From Paenalcaligenes sp050487225 (GTDB lineage Bacteria; Pseudomonadota; Gammaproteobacteria; Burkholderiales; Burkholderiaceae_B), in contig NZ_JBKQGY010000002.1 in assembly GCF_050487225.1 (NCBI RefSeq), positions 310,001 through 374,000 of the forward strand: 64,000 bases of DNA, written 5' to 3'. The translations under genes and the position numbers were made by a program. This document shows positions 25,935 through 35,449 of the stretch, piece by piece. Under the pieces are notes generated by a model. The model had not been told where the DNA came from, ran no database searches, and worked only from the letters and a program-made list of their open reading frames with translations. The number at the start of each line of letters is the position of its first letter. Position 1 is the first letter of the stretch.

Positions 25935-25945
25935 GCGATGGTAGA

Positions 25946-27400
25946 TTAACGGCGCTTAGAACCGCCTTTCTTACCGCCACCAAAGCCGCCCATCATATTG
26001 CGCATGCCGTTGGCCATGCCGCCCATACCACTCATAGCGCGCATCATTTTGGCCATACCGCCGCCTTTCATTTTCTTCATCATGCCGCTCATCTGATCGT
26101 ACTGATTCAGCAAACGGTTTACCTCTTGCACAGGCACACCAGAGCCCGCTGCAATACGGCGCTTGCGAGAGGCTTTTAGCAACTCGGGCTTAGCGCGCTC
26201 TTGTGGTGTCATGGAGTTCAAAATACCTTCAGTACGACGCAATTGCTTTTCAGCTTCACCACCCTGCAACTGCTCAGCCGCTTGCGCAAATTGCGCAGGC
26301 AGTTTTTTCAGCAATGAGCCCATGTCGCCCATTTTTTTCACTTGTTGCAGTTGGTCGCGGAAATCGTTCAGATCAAAGCGGTCGCCCGATTTGATCTTCT
26401 GCGCCATTTTCTCGGCTTCAGCGATGTCGATGTTGCGCTGAGCTTGCTCAACCAACGAAACAATATCGCCCATCCCCAAAATACGTTGCGCCATGCGCTC
26501 GGGGTGGAAAGGCTCTAGACCATCAACTTTTTCGGACACCCCAACAAATTTCAGGGGCTTGCCAGTGATGTGACGCACGGACAATGCCGCACCGCCTCGG
26601 GAGTCACCGTCCAGCTTGGTCAAGACCACACCAGTCAGTGGCAACGCTTCACCAAAGGCCTTGGCGACGTTCACCGCATCCTGCCCCTGCATGGCATCCA
26701 CAACGAACAGCGTTTCCACTGGCTTCACTGCTTGGTGCAGTTGCTGGATTTCCAGCATCATGGCTTCGTCCACACCTAGACGACCGGCCGTATCCAGAAT
26801 CAGCACATCGTAGTGATGACGCTTTGCGTGATCTACCGCGCGCACGGCGATATCTACTGGTTTTTCAGAAGTGTCGCTAGGCAGGAAATCGACGCCCACT
26901 TGTGCGGCAACGGTTTTCAACTGCTCAATAGCAGCGGGTCGGTACACGTCGGCACTGACCACCAATACTTTTTTCTTACCGGTTTTGCGGCCATGCTGGG
27001 TGTGACCACCCTCGTGCAGCCATTTCGCCAGTTTTGCCGTGGTAGTGGTTTTACCCGCACCTTGCAAACCCGCCATCAAAATGACGGCAGGAGGTTGTGT
27101 GGCTAAAGACAGTTCACTGGCTTCGTCACCCAGATCGGCTCCCATCAGCGAGGTCAACTGCTTATGCACTACCCCCACCAATGCCTGACCTGGGTTCAAG
27201 GAGTCGGCAACGTCACTGCCCAAAGACTCTTCTTTGACCTTTGCAATGAACTCCCGCACCACGGGCAACGCGACGTCAGCCTCAAGTAATGCCATGCGCA
27301 CTTCGCGCAGCATATCCTGTGTGTTGGCTTCGGTAAGTCGCGCCTGACCACGCATTGTTTTTACAACACGGGCCATGCGCTGAGTAAGATTTTCGAACAT
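25946..27400 (-). CDS. ffh: Signal recognition particle protein Ffh
   Basis: A 484-residue SRP54 GTPase that guides inner-membrane proteins to the translocon with 4.5S RNA and FtsY. The N domain begins MFENLTQRMARVVKTMRGQA; the G domain has the P-loop GLQGAGKTTTTAKLA, DTAGRLGVDE and TKLDGDSRGGAAL; the M domain carries SGVPVQEVNRLLNQ and ends in a Met/Gly/Lys-rich tail longer than usual (E. coli has 453 residues). It is divergent from ypjD, as in many proteobacteria. Confidence 0.97.
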   Translation of the reverse strand: MFENLTQRMARVVKTMRGQARLTEANTQDMLREVRMALLEADVALPVVREFIAKVKEESLGSDVADSLNPGQALVGVVHKQLTSLMGADLGDEASELSLATQPPAVILMAGLQGAGKTTTTAKLAKWLHEGGHTQHGRKTGKKKVLVVSADVYRPAAIEQLKTVAAQVGVDFLPSDTSEKPVDIAVRAVDHAKRHHYDVLILDTAGRLGVDEAMMLEIQQLHQAVKPVETLFVVDAMQGQDAVNVAKAFGEALPLTGVVLTKLDGDSRGGAALSVRHITGKPLKFVGVSEKVDGLEPFHPERMAQRILGMGDIVSLVEQAQRNIDIAEAEKMAQKIKSGDRFDLNDFRDQLQQVKKMGDMGSLLKKLPAQFAQAAEQLQGGEAEKQLRRTEGILNSMTPQERAKPELLKASRKRRIAAGSGVPVQEVNRLLNQYDQMSGMMKKMKGGGMAKMMRAMSGMGGMANGMRNMMGGFGGGKKGGSKRR

Positions 27401-27494
27401 ATGGCTGGTTTCGCTTAAACTAGTGATTCGTCGGGGTTACTACCCGGTTCAGGGCCAAGCGCCCTGTAAAGCTTTAATCGTCTGTCGGATATTT

Positions 27495-28346
27495 ATGTCT
27501 GCAAGCATTGTATTTCACTTGCTGGCCGCTCTGGCTTATATTGTATTAGCGATTGTCTTATGGCGTCCTATTACTCGAGGCAGCCAGCAACCCGTACTCA
27601 GCGGAGCATGCCGTATAGCCCTGCTTGCTGCCATCGTACTACATGGCGCCGGGCTATTGCTTACCATTATATTGCCACAAGGCCTGCACTTAGGGTGGGC
27701 TCTGGCACTTTCAGCCGCAATCTGGCTGGGTATGGTGGTGTTCTGGTTTGAAAGCCTTTTCCTGCGTTTAGACAGCCTACTGCTTATTTTGCTGCCTGCC
27801 GCCACCATCGTGAGCTTACTCGCCGCCTTGGTACCCGGTGGGGCCATTATTTTGCACGGCGATAACGAATGGCTGCGCATACACTTATTGATCGCCATTT
27901 CTGCCTACGGGCTGATGACGGTTGCCGCGCTGCATGCCATCTTAATGACGGCGCTCGATAGGCAACTGCACCGTCCAGCTTCGCACCCTGAAATGCCTAG
28001 CCTATTGCACCGTGCCTTAGACACCATGCCACCGCTGCTGGTGCAAGAAGAGCTGTTATTCCGCTTGGTACGCATAGGCTTTGTGATGCTGACGCTTACC
28101 ATTTTGTCGGGTAGTGCTGTCAACATGCATCTAGCAGGTACGCTGTTACCGCTGGATCATAAAACCATCTTCACGCTGCTCTCTTGGTTTACCTTTGGTG
28201 GGCTGCTCTTGGGACGCCGTATCTGGGGCTGGCGCGGTCGCACCGCTCTGCGTTGGATGCTAGCTGGTTCTGCTTTCTTGATTTTGGCGTACTCCGGTAC
28301 CCACTTTGTTTTAGACGTTATTTTGCAGCGAGGCGCTATTGGCTAA
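27495..28346 (+). CDS. ypjD: CcsA/YpjD-type cytochrome c assembly-like membrane protein
   Basis: A 283-residue inner-membrane protein with about eight hydrophobic helices. The ATG at 27495 is preferred, because the codons before it (from 27423) are not hydrophobic and lie in the ffh promoter region. The C-terminal half has KTIFTLLSWFTFGGLLLGR and the family stretch IFTLLSW with nearby histidines (LDHK, GTHF). Position next to ffh matches ypjD/corE-like genes elsewhere. The exact role is not settled; related CcsA proteins handle haem. It overlaps the next gene by 8 bases. Confidence 0.85.
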   Translation: MSASIVFHLLAALAYIVLAIVLWRPITRGSQQPVLSGACRIALLAAIVLHGAGLLLTIILPQGLHLGWALALSAAIWLGMVVFWFESLFLRLDSLLLILLPAATIVSLLAALVPGGAIILHGDNEWLRIHLLIAISAYGLMTVAALHAILMTALDRQLHRPASHPEMPSLLHRALDTMPPLLVQEELLFRLVRIGFVMLTLTILSGSAVNMHLAGTLLPLDHKTIFTLLSWFTFGGLLLGRRIWGWRGRTALRWMLAGSAFLILAYSGTHFVLDVILQRGAIG

Positions 28347-28596
28347 GGTTTTACTCTGGGTCATCGTTATTCTGGCCGTTATTCTGGTGATGCGCGTAGT
28401 GGCTGCGCAAAAGCTCAGACAAAACCAGCAGACCCGCAATCCACAACAAGGCCGCGCACAAACCAAACGAGGCAAAGCCGAGCCCATGGTGCGCTGCGAA
28501 CACTGCGGCGTACACTTGCCTCGCTCACAAGCCCTGATGAGCGATGGCCACACATGGTGTAGCCTGGAACATGCCAAGCATGGCCCACGTAAATAA
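28339..28596 (+). CDS. PP0621-family small protein with zinc-binding end
   Basis: An 85-residue protein. It begins with a TTG at 28339, supported by GAGGCG 4-5 bases upstream and by the overlap with the ypjD stop. A single membrane helix (VLLWVIVILAVILVMRVVAA) is followed by a basic linker and a C-terminal zinc-type motif CEHCGVHLPRSQAL with HTWCSLEH. This layout is that of the PP0621 family, which is regularly found next to ypjD and ampD. Function unknown. Confidence 0.8.
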   Translation: MAKVLLWVIVILAVILVMRVVAAQKLRQNQQTRNPQQGRAQTKRGKAEPMVRCEHCGVHLPRSQALMSDGHTWCSLEHAKHGPRK

Positions 28597-29188
28597 CAGC
28601 GCTTTGCATCTGCAACCAGACGGCTGGCTTACCCCCGCCGCTGGTGTCACGCTTGCCCCATCACCTAATTTCGATACGCGCCCTGAGGGCACTCCTATAG
28701 ATTTACTGGTGATTCACAATATCAGCTTGCCGCCCAATGTTTTTGAGGGCAACGCGATTATTGATTTCTTTCAGAACAAACTGGATATCAACAGCCACCC
28801 GTGGTTTGAAAACATACGTGGTGTGACGGTATCGGCGCACTTTCTGATTCGCCGTAATGGTGAAATCGTACAGTTTGTGTCTACCCTGGATAGAGCCTGG
28901 CACGCTGGCGTTTCAAACCATCATGGCCGCCAAGTGTGTAATGATTTCTCTATTGGTATAGAAATGGAAGGCAGTGACTTCTGTCCCTTTGAGGCCGCGC
29001 AATACGACAGCCTAAACCAGCTTTCACAGGCTTTGGCTGAACGCCACGACCTACACGCTATTCGTGGGCACGAGCATATAGCACCGGGCCGTAAAACCGA
29101 CCCGGGCCCATTTTTTGATTGGGAAGCCTATGCCAGCAACAGCCCGTGGCCGCGCCCACATTTTCCTGATTTAACAGACCCCGACTAG
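28580..29188 (+). CDS. ampD: 1,6-anhydro-N-acetylmuramyl-L-alanine amidase AmpD
   Basis: A 202-residue cytoplasmic zinc amidase that cleaves the peptide from anhydro-muropeptides in cell-wall recycling. The first zinc ligand is in VIHNISLPP, followed by VSAHFLIRRNGEIVQFV with its His and RAWHAGVS; the last ligand region is RGHEHIAPGRKTDPGPFFDW. The length fits the family. The ATG at 28580 is chosen because GGA lies about 11 bases upstream, while the alternative at 28571 is too close to it. Its start overlaps the end of the PP0621 gene. Confidence 0.95.
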   Translation: MAHVNNSALHLQPDGWLTPAAGVTLAPSPNFDTRPEGTPIDLLVIHNISLPPNVFEGNAIIDFFQNKLDINSHPWFENIRGVTVSAHFLIRRNGEIVQFVSTLDRAWHAGVSNHHGRQVCNDFSIGIEMEGSDFCPFEAAQYDSLNQLSQALAERHDLHAIRGHEHIAPGRKTDPGPFFDWEAYASNSPWPRPHFPDLTDPD

Positions 29189-29195
29189 CCAGCGC

Positions 29196-29879
29196 TTACA
29201 CGCCAATATTGCTAGGCACGGAGCTATGGTTATCGCTCACCCACATCACTACCGCATCTTTTTCAGAGGTAGAGATCAGTGCGTGGCCCATTTGACCATC
29301 GAAGTAAATACAGTGTCCTTCGTGCAGTTCTACGGGGCCGTAGAACTCGGACATAAACATCACACTGCCCTCTAGCACGGTCAAAAACACTTCGCCCAAG
29401 TGACGAATCAGTTTGCCGTTAAAGTCGCGTAAGTTGCGTGCCCGCACCACTGTACGAAACGGCAGCATTTTCTTATGAGACAAGTCAGACGCCAACAGCT
29501 CGTGTACGTAAGCCTTACCTTCCAGTAACGGGCCTTGTTCGCCCTGCATCAGGCTACGACGTGCTGCTGCACCTTGATTGCTGCCACCCGCCCCTACTAG
29601 ATCAACGAGATCCAACCGCAGACCAGCAGCGATTTTCTGTATGAGATCAAAGGTAGGCGACATGCCGCCGTTTTCGATTTTAGACAGCGTTGACTTGGCC
29701 ACCCCGGTTTCGGCACTGGCTTGCTCTAGTGTCCAGCCCAGCTCGCGACGTAAGTGTCGCAAACGCTCACCAAAAGCATTGCGGCTAATCGGTGCAGCAG
29801 GCTCTGTTAACAAGGTATGTTTTGACGCCCTAGACAATACGGCATCGCTTGTAGATTCCACCATCGTAGATTTTTTCAA
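29196..29879 (-). CDS. XRE-family regulator with C-terminal cupin
   Basis: A 227-residue regulator: helix-turn-helix at about 35-90 (LRHLRRELGWTLEQASAETG, KSTLSKIENGGMSPTFDLIQ) and a cupin domain from about 155 (GEVFLTVLEGSVMFMSEF, ELHEGHCIYFDGQMGHALIS). Such proteins sense small metabolites through the cupin. It is divergent from a racemase-family gene; a perfect palindrome lies in front of that gene and is a likely target site. It converges on ampD with a 7-base gap. Confidence 0.9.
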   Translation of the reverse strand: MKKSTMVESTSDAVLSRASKHTLLTEPAAPISRNAFGERLRHLRRELGWTLEQASAETGVAKSTLSKIENGGMSPTFDLIQKIAAGLRLDLVDLVGAGGSNQGAAARRSLMQGEQGPLLEGKAYVHELLASDLSHKKMLPFRTVVRARNLRDFNGKLIRHLGEVFLTVLEGSVMFMSEFYGPVELHEGHCIYFDGQMGHALISTSEKDAVVMWVSDNHSSVPSNIGV

Positions 29880-29965
29880 ATTTTAAGAGATAATAAGCAC
29901 TATAACGTAGCTAATATAGAATGCGCTACTTAGCATTTAGGCATATAGCAGGCTGCGAACATAAA

Positions 29966-29981
29966 GTTTCCCATTGGAAAC
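29966..29981. promoter_or_regulatory. Palindrome before the racemase-family gene
   Basis: GTTTCC-CATT-GGAAAC is a perfect 6-4-6 dyad, 26 bases before the racemase-family start codon and about 87 bases from the divergent regulator start. Its place fits an operator for the XRE-cupin protein. Confidence 0.5.
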
Positions 29982-30007
29982 ATATAATTTACGGAGACAA
30001 CCGCTTC

Positions 30008-30736
30008 ATGTATCACGTTCAAAAAGCCAGCCAATCTTGGTATGGCCAAAGCATAGGTATTCTAATTTTAGACGCAGCTTACCCCTGCATTCCTGGCAAC
30101 GTGGGCAATGCGACCACCTTTAGCTATCCTGTGTGCTATCAAGAGGTTAAGGGCGCCTCCATTGATAGGCTACTCAACCAGCGCGACCCCGAGCTTATCA
30201 AGCCCTTTATTGAGGCCGCCCAAGAACTAGAGCGTCGTGGCGTAAAAGCCATTACCGGTGCCTGCGGGTTTATGGCTCTGTTTCAACAGGAAGTAGCCGC
30301 AGCGGTCAATATTCCGGTGTTTTTATCCAGCCTGATGCAAATCCCCTTTATCCACGCCCTGACCCGCAAACCCGTAGGCATTATTACGGCTAACGCTTGC
30401 CAGCTAGGCCCTATGCATTTTTCAGCGCTCGGTATTTCGGACAGCATTCCCGTCGTCGTGGCTGGTATGGAGCATCAACCTGAATTCAGCAGCGCTATCC
30501 TTCAAGAAAAAGGCACCTTGTGTTCTAGCACCATTGAAGACGAAGTCACGAGTGTTGCTCGCCACATGCTGACGCAAACCCCAGACTTAGGGGCAATCTT
30601 GCTGGAATGCAGCGACTTACCACCCTACGCCCACGCCGTGCAACGCGATACCCAACTACCCGTCTTCGACTTCATCACCATGATTGATTACGTGCACCAG
30701 TCGTTAGTGCGTAAGCCGTATCACGGGCATATGTAA
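30008..30736 (+). CDS. Aspartate/glutamate racemase-family protein
   Basis: A 242-residue cytoplasmic protein. The ATG at 30008 has GGAG about 11 bases before it; the longer frame from 29921 would run through the palindrome. The family pair of catalytic cysteines can be placed at AITGACGFMALFQQ and ILLECSDLPPYA. LDAAYPCIPGNVGNATTF and PVGIITANACQLG fit the Asp/Glu/hydantoin racemase group. The substrate cannot be named; the divergent XRE-cupin gene suggests that it is inducible. Confidence 0.82.
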   Translation: MYHVQKASQSWYGQSIGILILDAAYPCIPGNVGNATTFSYPVCYQEVKGASIDRLLNQRDPELIKPFIEAAQELERRGVKAITGACGFMALFQQEVAAAVNIPVFLSSLMQIPFIHALTRKPVGIITANACQLGPMHFSALGISDSIPVVVAGMEHQPEFSSAILQEKGTLCSSTIEDEVTSVARHMLTQTPDLGAILLECSDLPPYAHAVQRDTQLPVFDFITMIDYVHQSLVRKPYHGHM

Positions 30737-30789
30737 ACGGGTACACAGGGCTTACACCGCTCGCTTTACCTAGTTGCAATACACAATAC

Positions 30790-30826
30790 AAAACACCCCA
30801 ACAGCATTGAGCCCTTGGGGTGTTTT
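30790..30826. terminator. Terminator between convergent genes
   Basis: A 12-bp perfect stem AAAACACCCCAA / TTGGGGTGTTTT with a 13-nt loop, flanked by A and T runs. It serves the racemase-family gene and htpG. Confidence 0.9.
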
Positions 30827-30863
30827 GTTGCACAGACCACTGTCTGCGCTATGCCGTTTGAGC

Positions 30864-32771
30864 TTAGCCCAGCAACAGCTTGTTCACACGCTTCACGAAC
30901 GCGGCAGGATCTTCTACCTGCGCGCCTTCAGCCAACAACGCTTGATCCAGCAATACCAACGCCAAATCTTCGAACTGGCTGTCATCCGCCGATTGCAGAC
31001 GTGCTGCAAAAGCGTGCTCAGGGTTCAGTTCCAAAATAGGTCTGACGGTTGGTACTTCTTGACCAGCAGCTTGCAGCATACGGATCAGGTGTGGGCTAAG
31101 TTCGTTCTCATCCACGACCACACACGCCGGGGAATCCACCAAACGTGATGTCACACGCACTTCTTTCACCTTGTCGCCCAGCGCTGTTTGCAGACGCTCA
31201 ACCAAGGGTTTGAAGTTTTCAGCGACTTCTTCCTGGTGTTTTTTCTCGGCTTCGTCTTCCAAGCTTGCTAAGTCCAAACCGCCCTTAGCTACCGATACCA
31301 ACGCCTTACCCTCAAACTCGTGCAGGTAAGACAACATCCATTCGTCTACACGATCGGACATCAGCAATACTTCGATGCCTTTTTTGCGGAATACTTCCAA
31401 GTGAGGGCTGTTTGCCGCTGCAGTGTAAGAATCGGCTGTAACGTAGTAAATCTTGTCTTGGCCTTCTTTCATGCGAGCGATGTAATCGGCAAAGGATACA
31501 TCTTGCGCAGCGCTGTTGTTGTGGGTAGAAGCAAAGCGCAGCAAGGCAGCGATTTTCTCTTTGTTGCCCTGATCTTCGCCAGCGCCTTCTTTCAATACTT
31601 GACCAAAGTTAGTCCAGAATTCGGCGTATTCCTCTTTACGGTTTTCAGCCAAATCTTCCAGCAACACCAACAATCTACGTGTATTACCTTCGCGGATCGC
31701 ACGTACATCACGGCTTTCTTGCAAGATCTCACGTGACACGTTCAGCGGCAAATCGGCTGAATCCACCACACCGCGTACAAAGCGCAGGTAGTTTGGCAGC
31801 AATTGATCCGCGTCATCCATGATGAATACGCGTTTTACGTACAGCTTCACGCCATGCTTGGCATCGCGATCCCACAAATCAAAGGCGGCGTGCTTAGGCA
31901 CATACAACAATTGCGTGTACTCGCTGCGGCCTTCCACACGGTTGTGTGTCCATGCCAGCGGGTTTTCGTAATCGTGAGCAATGTGTTTGTAGAACTCTTG
32001 GTACTGCTCGTCAGAGATTTCTGAGCGCGAACGCGTCCACAACGCATTGGCTTGGTTAACGGTTTCCCAATCACTAAGCGTAATTTGCTTGGATTCTTTC
32101 TCGTCCCACTCTTCTTTGAGCATTTGCACGGGCAAAGAAATGTGGTCGGAATAACGGCGCAACACTGCACGTAAACGCCAGCCGTCTAGGAACTCTTCGG
32201 CGTCATCGCGCAGGTACAACGTTACGGAAGTACCGTGGTCTGCTTTCTCGGCGGGGCTCACGGTGAATTCGCCCAAACCTTCGGACTCCCACAGTACGCC
32301 TTCAGTTTCTACATCACCCGCACGACGTGACAATACCGATACTTTGTTTGCCACAATAAAGGAGGAGTAGAAACCCACACCAAACTGACCAATCAACTGT
32401 GCATCTTTTTGTTTGTCGCCAGTCAGTTGAGTGAAGAATTCTTTGGTGCCGGAGCGTGCAATAGTACCTAAGTTGGCAATCGCTTCTTCGCGGTTCATAC
32501 CAATACCATTATCGCTAATGGTCAGTGTCTTACCTTCTTTGTCGTAGGTAACACGTATGCGTAGTTCGCTGTTGCCTTCCAACAGCTCTTGGCGATCAAT
32601 CGCTTCGAAGCGCAACTTATCGCAAGCATCTGACGCGTTGGATACCAACTCGCGCAGAAAAATCTCTTTGTTGCTATACAGCGAGTGAATCATCAACTGC
32701 AGCAACTGCTTGACCTCGGTCTGAAAACCTAGGGTTTCGGCTGCCTGAACATTATTCTCGGTTTGGCTCAT
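30864..32771 (-). CDS. htpG: Chaperone protein HtpG (Hsp90)
   Basis: A 635-residue bacterial Hsp90, close to the usual 620-635. The GHKL ATPase motifs are visible: ELVSNASDACDKLRF, ISDNGIGMNREEAI, IGQFGVGFYSSFIV. The middle domain has GVVDSADLPLNVSREILQ, with the catalytic-loop Arg, and the C-terminal part ends with a dimerisation domain. It folds client proteins under stress. It is a single-gene unit between a terminator and the NUDIX gene. Confidence 0.97.
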   Translation of the reverse strand: MSQTENNVQAAETLGFQTEVKQLLQLMIHSLYSNKEIFLRELVSNASDACDKLRFEAIDRQELLEGNSELRIRVTYDKEGKTLTISDNGIGMNREEAIANLGTIARSGTKEFFTQLTGDKQKDAQLIGQFGVGFYSSFIVANKVSVLSRRAGDVETEGVLWESEGLGEFTVSPAEKADHGTSVTLYLRDDAEEFLDGWRLRAVLRRYSDHISLPVQMLKEEWDEKESKQITLSDWETVNQANALWTRSRSEISDEQYQEFYKHIAHDYENPLAWTHNRVEGRSEYTQLLYVPKHAAFDLWDRDAKHGVKLYVKRVFIMDDADQLLPNYLRFVRGVVDSADLPLNVSREILQESRDVRAIREGNTRRLLVLLEDLAENRKEEYAEFWTNFGQVLKEGAGEDQGNKEKIAALLRFASTHNNSAAQDVSFADYIARMKEGQDKIYYVTADSYTAAANSPHLEVFRKKGIEVLLMSDRVDEWMLSYLHEFEGKALVSVAKGGLDLASLEDEAEKKHQEEVAENFKPLVERLQTALGDKVKEVRVTSRLVDSPACVVVDENELSPHLIRMLQAAGQEVPTVRPILELNPEHAFAARLQSADDSQFEDLALVLLDQALLAEGAQVEDPAAFVKRVNKLLLG

Positions 32772-32877
32772 GGTTACGTATTTACTCAGTTGTCATCAAC
32801 AAGCTATAGCGGCTTGCGCCGCCAGCGCATTAATCTCTTAGTTGGGGACGCCTACGTAAATATCAAGAGCCATACTG

Positions 32878-33345
32878 TTACATGCATTCCAGATAGCGTT
32901 GATACGCCTGTGTAGCAACAGCTTGCACATCAAAACTACGGGCAAGTTCTATATGCGCTAACTCGTTCAAATCAAACCATTTAGCTTCTAAAGCATCGTC
33001 ACCAGCACACGCTTCACCACCCAGCCATTTGCACGCCACAGCGATCAGAATATAGTGCTGACGCAGCTCGCCGTCACTACCTATATCGTGTGCATCCACG
33101 GCGGTCACCACTTGCAAGGCTTCAGCCTGTACAGCCGCTTCTTCCATGATTTCACGCTGCGTTGCCTCTACGATGGACTCACCAAAATCAATCTTGCCAC
33201 CCGGAAAACTCCACCTCCCTATATCGGGTGCATTACGTCGTCGTATCAATAACACCTGATGCTCTTTACACACCACCCCCAAGGTGGCGGGTATAGGCCT
33301 ACGAACTGGCATTGCAGGGGTTTCTACAGCAGGGGTCACGCTCAT
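32878..33345 (-). CDS. NUDIX hydrolase
   Basis: A 155-residue enzyme with the Nudix box GKIDFGESIVEATQREIMEE at about residues 50-70 (G-x5-E-x7-R-E-x2-E-E pattern kept). Such enzymes hydrolyse nucleoside diphosphates linked to another group. The substrate is not evident; the LIRRRNAPDIGRWSFPGG part fits the ADP-ribose/MutT-like subgroup. It lies on the same strand as htpG, 106 bases upstream of its start. Confidence 0.9.
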   Translation of the reverse strand: MSVTPAVETPAMPVRRPIPATLGVVCKEHQVLLIRRRNAPDIGRWSFPGGKIDFGESIVEATQREIMEEAAVQAEALQVVTAVDAHDIGSDGELRQHYILIAVACKWLGGEACAGDDALEAKWFDLNELAHIELARSFDVQAVATQAYQRYLECM

Positions 33346-33561
33346 TTACCTTTAATCCTTACTCTTACAGCCTGACGTAGTCGCCAAACCTAGAACAGTA
33401 TCGCCCATAAGCGCTTTCTACCCCTAGAACCTTAGTGATGGCCTACTCCGCAAAATCGCTACTTTTATCACTCTGGACACCTGCATTCCCTCTACAACGG
33501 GCTATCCACAGACCCAAACCGGCTCTTTTTAAAGAAAAATGAAATATTTTGCATTTAGCTC

Positions 33562-33589
33562 TTGATCATCTTCGAATTCGAGGTATAAT
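33562..33589 (+). promoter_or_regulatory. Sigma-70 promoter of tRNA-Leu
   Basis: TTGATC (33562-33567) and a consensus TATAAT (33584-33589) with a 16-base spacer, about 50 bases before the tRNA. Confidence 0.75.
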
Positions 33590-33640
33590 TCTTTTCTTTC
33601 CTAGCACATGTTTCAAACGAAACATCCACGCCTAGAAGTT

Positions 33641-33725
33641 GCCCGGGTGGTGGAATTGGTAGACGCGTCGGACTCAAAATCCGATACCGAAAGGTGTGCC
33701 GGTTCGATTCCGGCCCCGGGCACCA
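33641..33725 (+). tRNA. leuX: tRNA-Leu (anticodon CAA), island integration site
   Basis: An 85-nt class II tRNA: acceptor GCCCGGG paired with CCCGGGC, D-arm with GTGGAATTGGTAGAC, anticodon arm TCGGA-CTCAAAA-TCCGA with CAA at 34-36, a long variable arm, T-arm CCGGTTCGATTCCGG and an encoded CCA. tRNA-Leu(CAA) is a common target of P4-type integrases, and such an integrase gene follows. The gene is intact, as expected when the att site lies in the 3' half. Confidence 0.97.
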
Positions 33726-33735
33726 CAGAATACTC

Positions 33736-33764
33736 AATAGACCTCAACCGAGGTCTATTTTTTT
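33736..33764 (+). terminator. tRNA-Leu terminator
   Basis: Perfect 10-bp stem AATAGACCTC / GAGGTCTATT with AACC loop and a T run, 10 bases after the tRNA. Confidence 0.9.
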
Positions 33765-33912
33765 GCCTAAAACCCAGCCTTTACAAGGCTTTCCAGGCAT
33801 TTACACCCTCCCCAGATCAACTGAAGTCTACCCACATCAAGCATTTGTTGTTGGTATAAGTGTTGGTATATGCTGGTACAACATCTACTCATCAAAGAAT
33901 GTACCAACAGTC

Positions 33913-35199
33913 ATGGCTCTCAGTGATACGCAGATACGCGCAGCAAAGTCTGCCGATAAACCATATAAGCTAACCGATGGTGAAGGAATGCACTTACTTG
34001 TTCATCCTAACGGCTCCAAGTATTGGCGACTTAGTTATAGATTTAACGGCAAACAAAAAACCCTAGCGCTGGGAGTCTATCCAGCCACCACACTTGCAGC
34101 AGCTCGGACTAAACGCGCCGATGCCAAACAACTATTGGCTGAAGGCGTAGATCCAAGTGAGCAAAAAAAACAAGAGCGATTTGAAGAGTGCAATGGCACT
34201 ACCTTTGAGGATGTTGCCAGAGCGTGGCACGCCAACAATAGAACATGGTCTGAATCTCACCGAGATAGGGTGCTACAAAGCCTAGTAGCCGATATTTTTC
34301 CAGTTATCGGCAAAACAGACATTAAAAATCTTAAAACACGTGACCTACTCGTACCCATTCGTGCTGTTGTAGACTCTGACCGCTTAGAGGTAGCCTCCCG
34401 CTTACAGCAGCGCATCACATCGATTATGCGTTTTGCTGTTCAAAGCGGCCTGATTGACTTCAATCCAGCACAAGATATCGCTGGTGCAGTTCCGACCAGT
34501 AAAGAAAAGCACCGCCCAGCCTTACCTTTTGAGCGCATACCAGAGCTTTTAGAAAGAATTAGCAGCTACAAAGGTAGAGTACTTACAACCCTTGCTGTTG
34601 AGCTCGCACTACGTGTTTTTGTACGGTCAAGTGAAATGCGATTTGCTCGTTGGAGCGAGATAGATTTTGAGCGAGCTCTTTGGACAATTCCCGCAGAACG
34701 AGAACCAATTGAAGGCATGCGCTTCTCCCACCGCGGCTCTAAAATGCGTACCCCTCACCTTGTACCACTCAGCACTCAATCATTAACAATATTGAGACGC
34801 ATTTACAATTGGACTGGTGATAAAGAGCTTATTTTCACAAATGACAATAACTCTAAGAAGGTCATGAGTGAAAATACGGTTAATAGCGCGTTACGGACAA
34901 TGGGTTATGACACGAAAACAGAGGTCTGTGGCCACGGTTTTAGGACCATGGCCTGTAGTGCACTCATTGAATCAAAACTGTGGTCTAGGGATGCCGTAGA
35001 ACGGCAGATGAGCCACCAAGAGAGAAACTCTGTCCGAGCCGCATATATTCATAAAGCCGAACATTTGGATGAACGCAGACTGATGATGCAATGGTGGGCT
35101 GATTTTTTAGATGCGAACAGAGAAAAAGCCGTTAATCCATTTGAATTTTCCCAGCAGGATCTTATGATCTCTACCAAAACAAGGCCATCACAGCACTAA
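33913..35199 (+). CDS. P4-type tyrosine recombinase (integrase)
   Basis: A 428-residue integrase. The ATG at 33913 is used because the frame before it runs back into the tRNA. An N-terminal DUF4102 arm-binding domain (MALSDTQIRAAKSADKPYKL, GVYPATTLAAARTKR) is typical of the P4/CP4-57 group. The catalytic domain has the first Arg in VFVRSSEMRFARW, HGFR near residue 338, a following His (QMSHQERNSVRAAYIH) and the Tyr nucleophile AAYIH. It inserts the island at the adjacent tRNA-Leu. The catalytic residues look intact, so it may be active. Confidence 0.93.
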   Translation: MALSDTQIRAAKSADKPYKLTDGEGMHLLVHPNGSKYWRLSYRFNGKQKTLALGVYPATTLAAARTKRADAKQLLAEGVDPSEQKKQERFEECNGTTFEDVARAWHANNRTWSESHRDRVLQSLVADIFPVIGKTDIKNLKTRDLLVPIRAVVDSDRLEVASRLQQRITSIMRFAVQSGLIDFNPAQDIAGAVPTSKEKHRPALPFERIPELLERISSYKGRVLTTLAVELALRVFVRSSEMRFARWSEIDFERALWTIPAEREPIEGMRFSHRGSKMRTPHLVPLSTQSLTILRRIYNWTGDKELIFTNDNNSKKVMSENTVNSALRTMGYDTKTEVCGHGFRTMACSALIESKLWSRDAVERQMSHQERNSVRAAYIHKAEHLDERRLMMQWWADFLDANREKAVNPFEFSQQDLMISTKTRPSQH

Positions 35200-35449
35200 C
35201 TTAGCTGCTACAAATAAGGGAATGACTTGGGTGTAGCAAGCTCATTACTAATGATTCCCACTTAATTATCAATATAAAGAAAAAAACTTATAAAACTTTA
35301 GCTTGTAAACCATGAGCCTATTGATACCATAAAAAATGTCTTTTTTAGAACTCCAATACGCCCAGAACTCAGACATGACATCATAGCCGCTTCATATTCG
35401 CCACTAAATATAAAATTTCTTTAGGCCACGCCCTGAAAGGAGCTCTCAG

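Noticed and set aside
33694..33912. Longer integrase frame starting inside tRNA-Leu
   Set aside because: It overlaps the tRNA and its terminator; the DUF4102 domain begins at the ATG at 33913.
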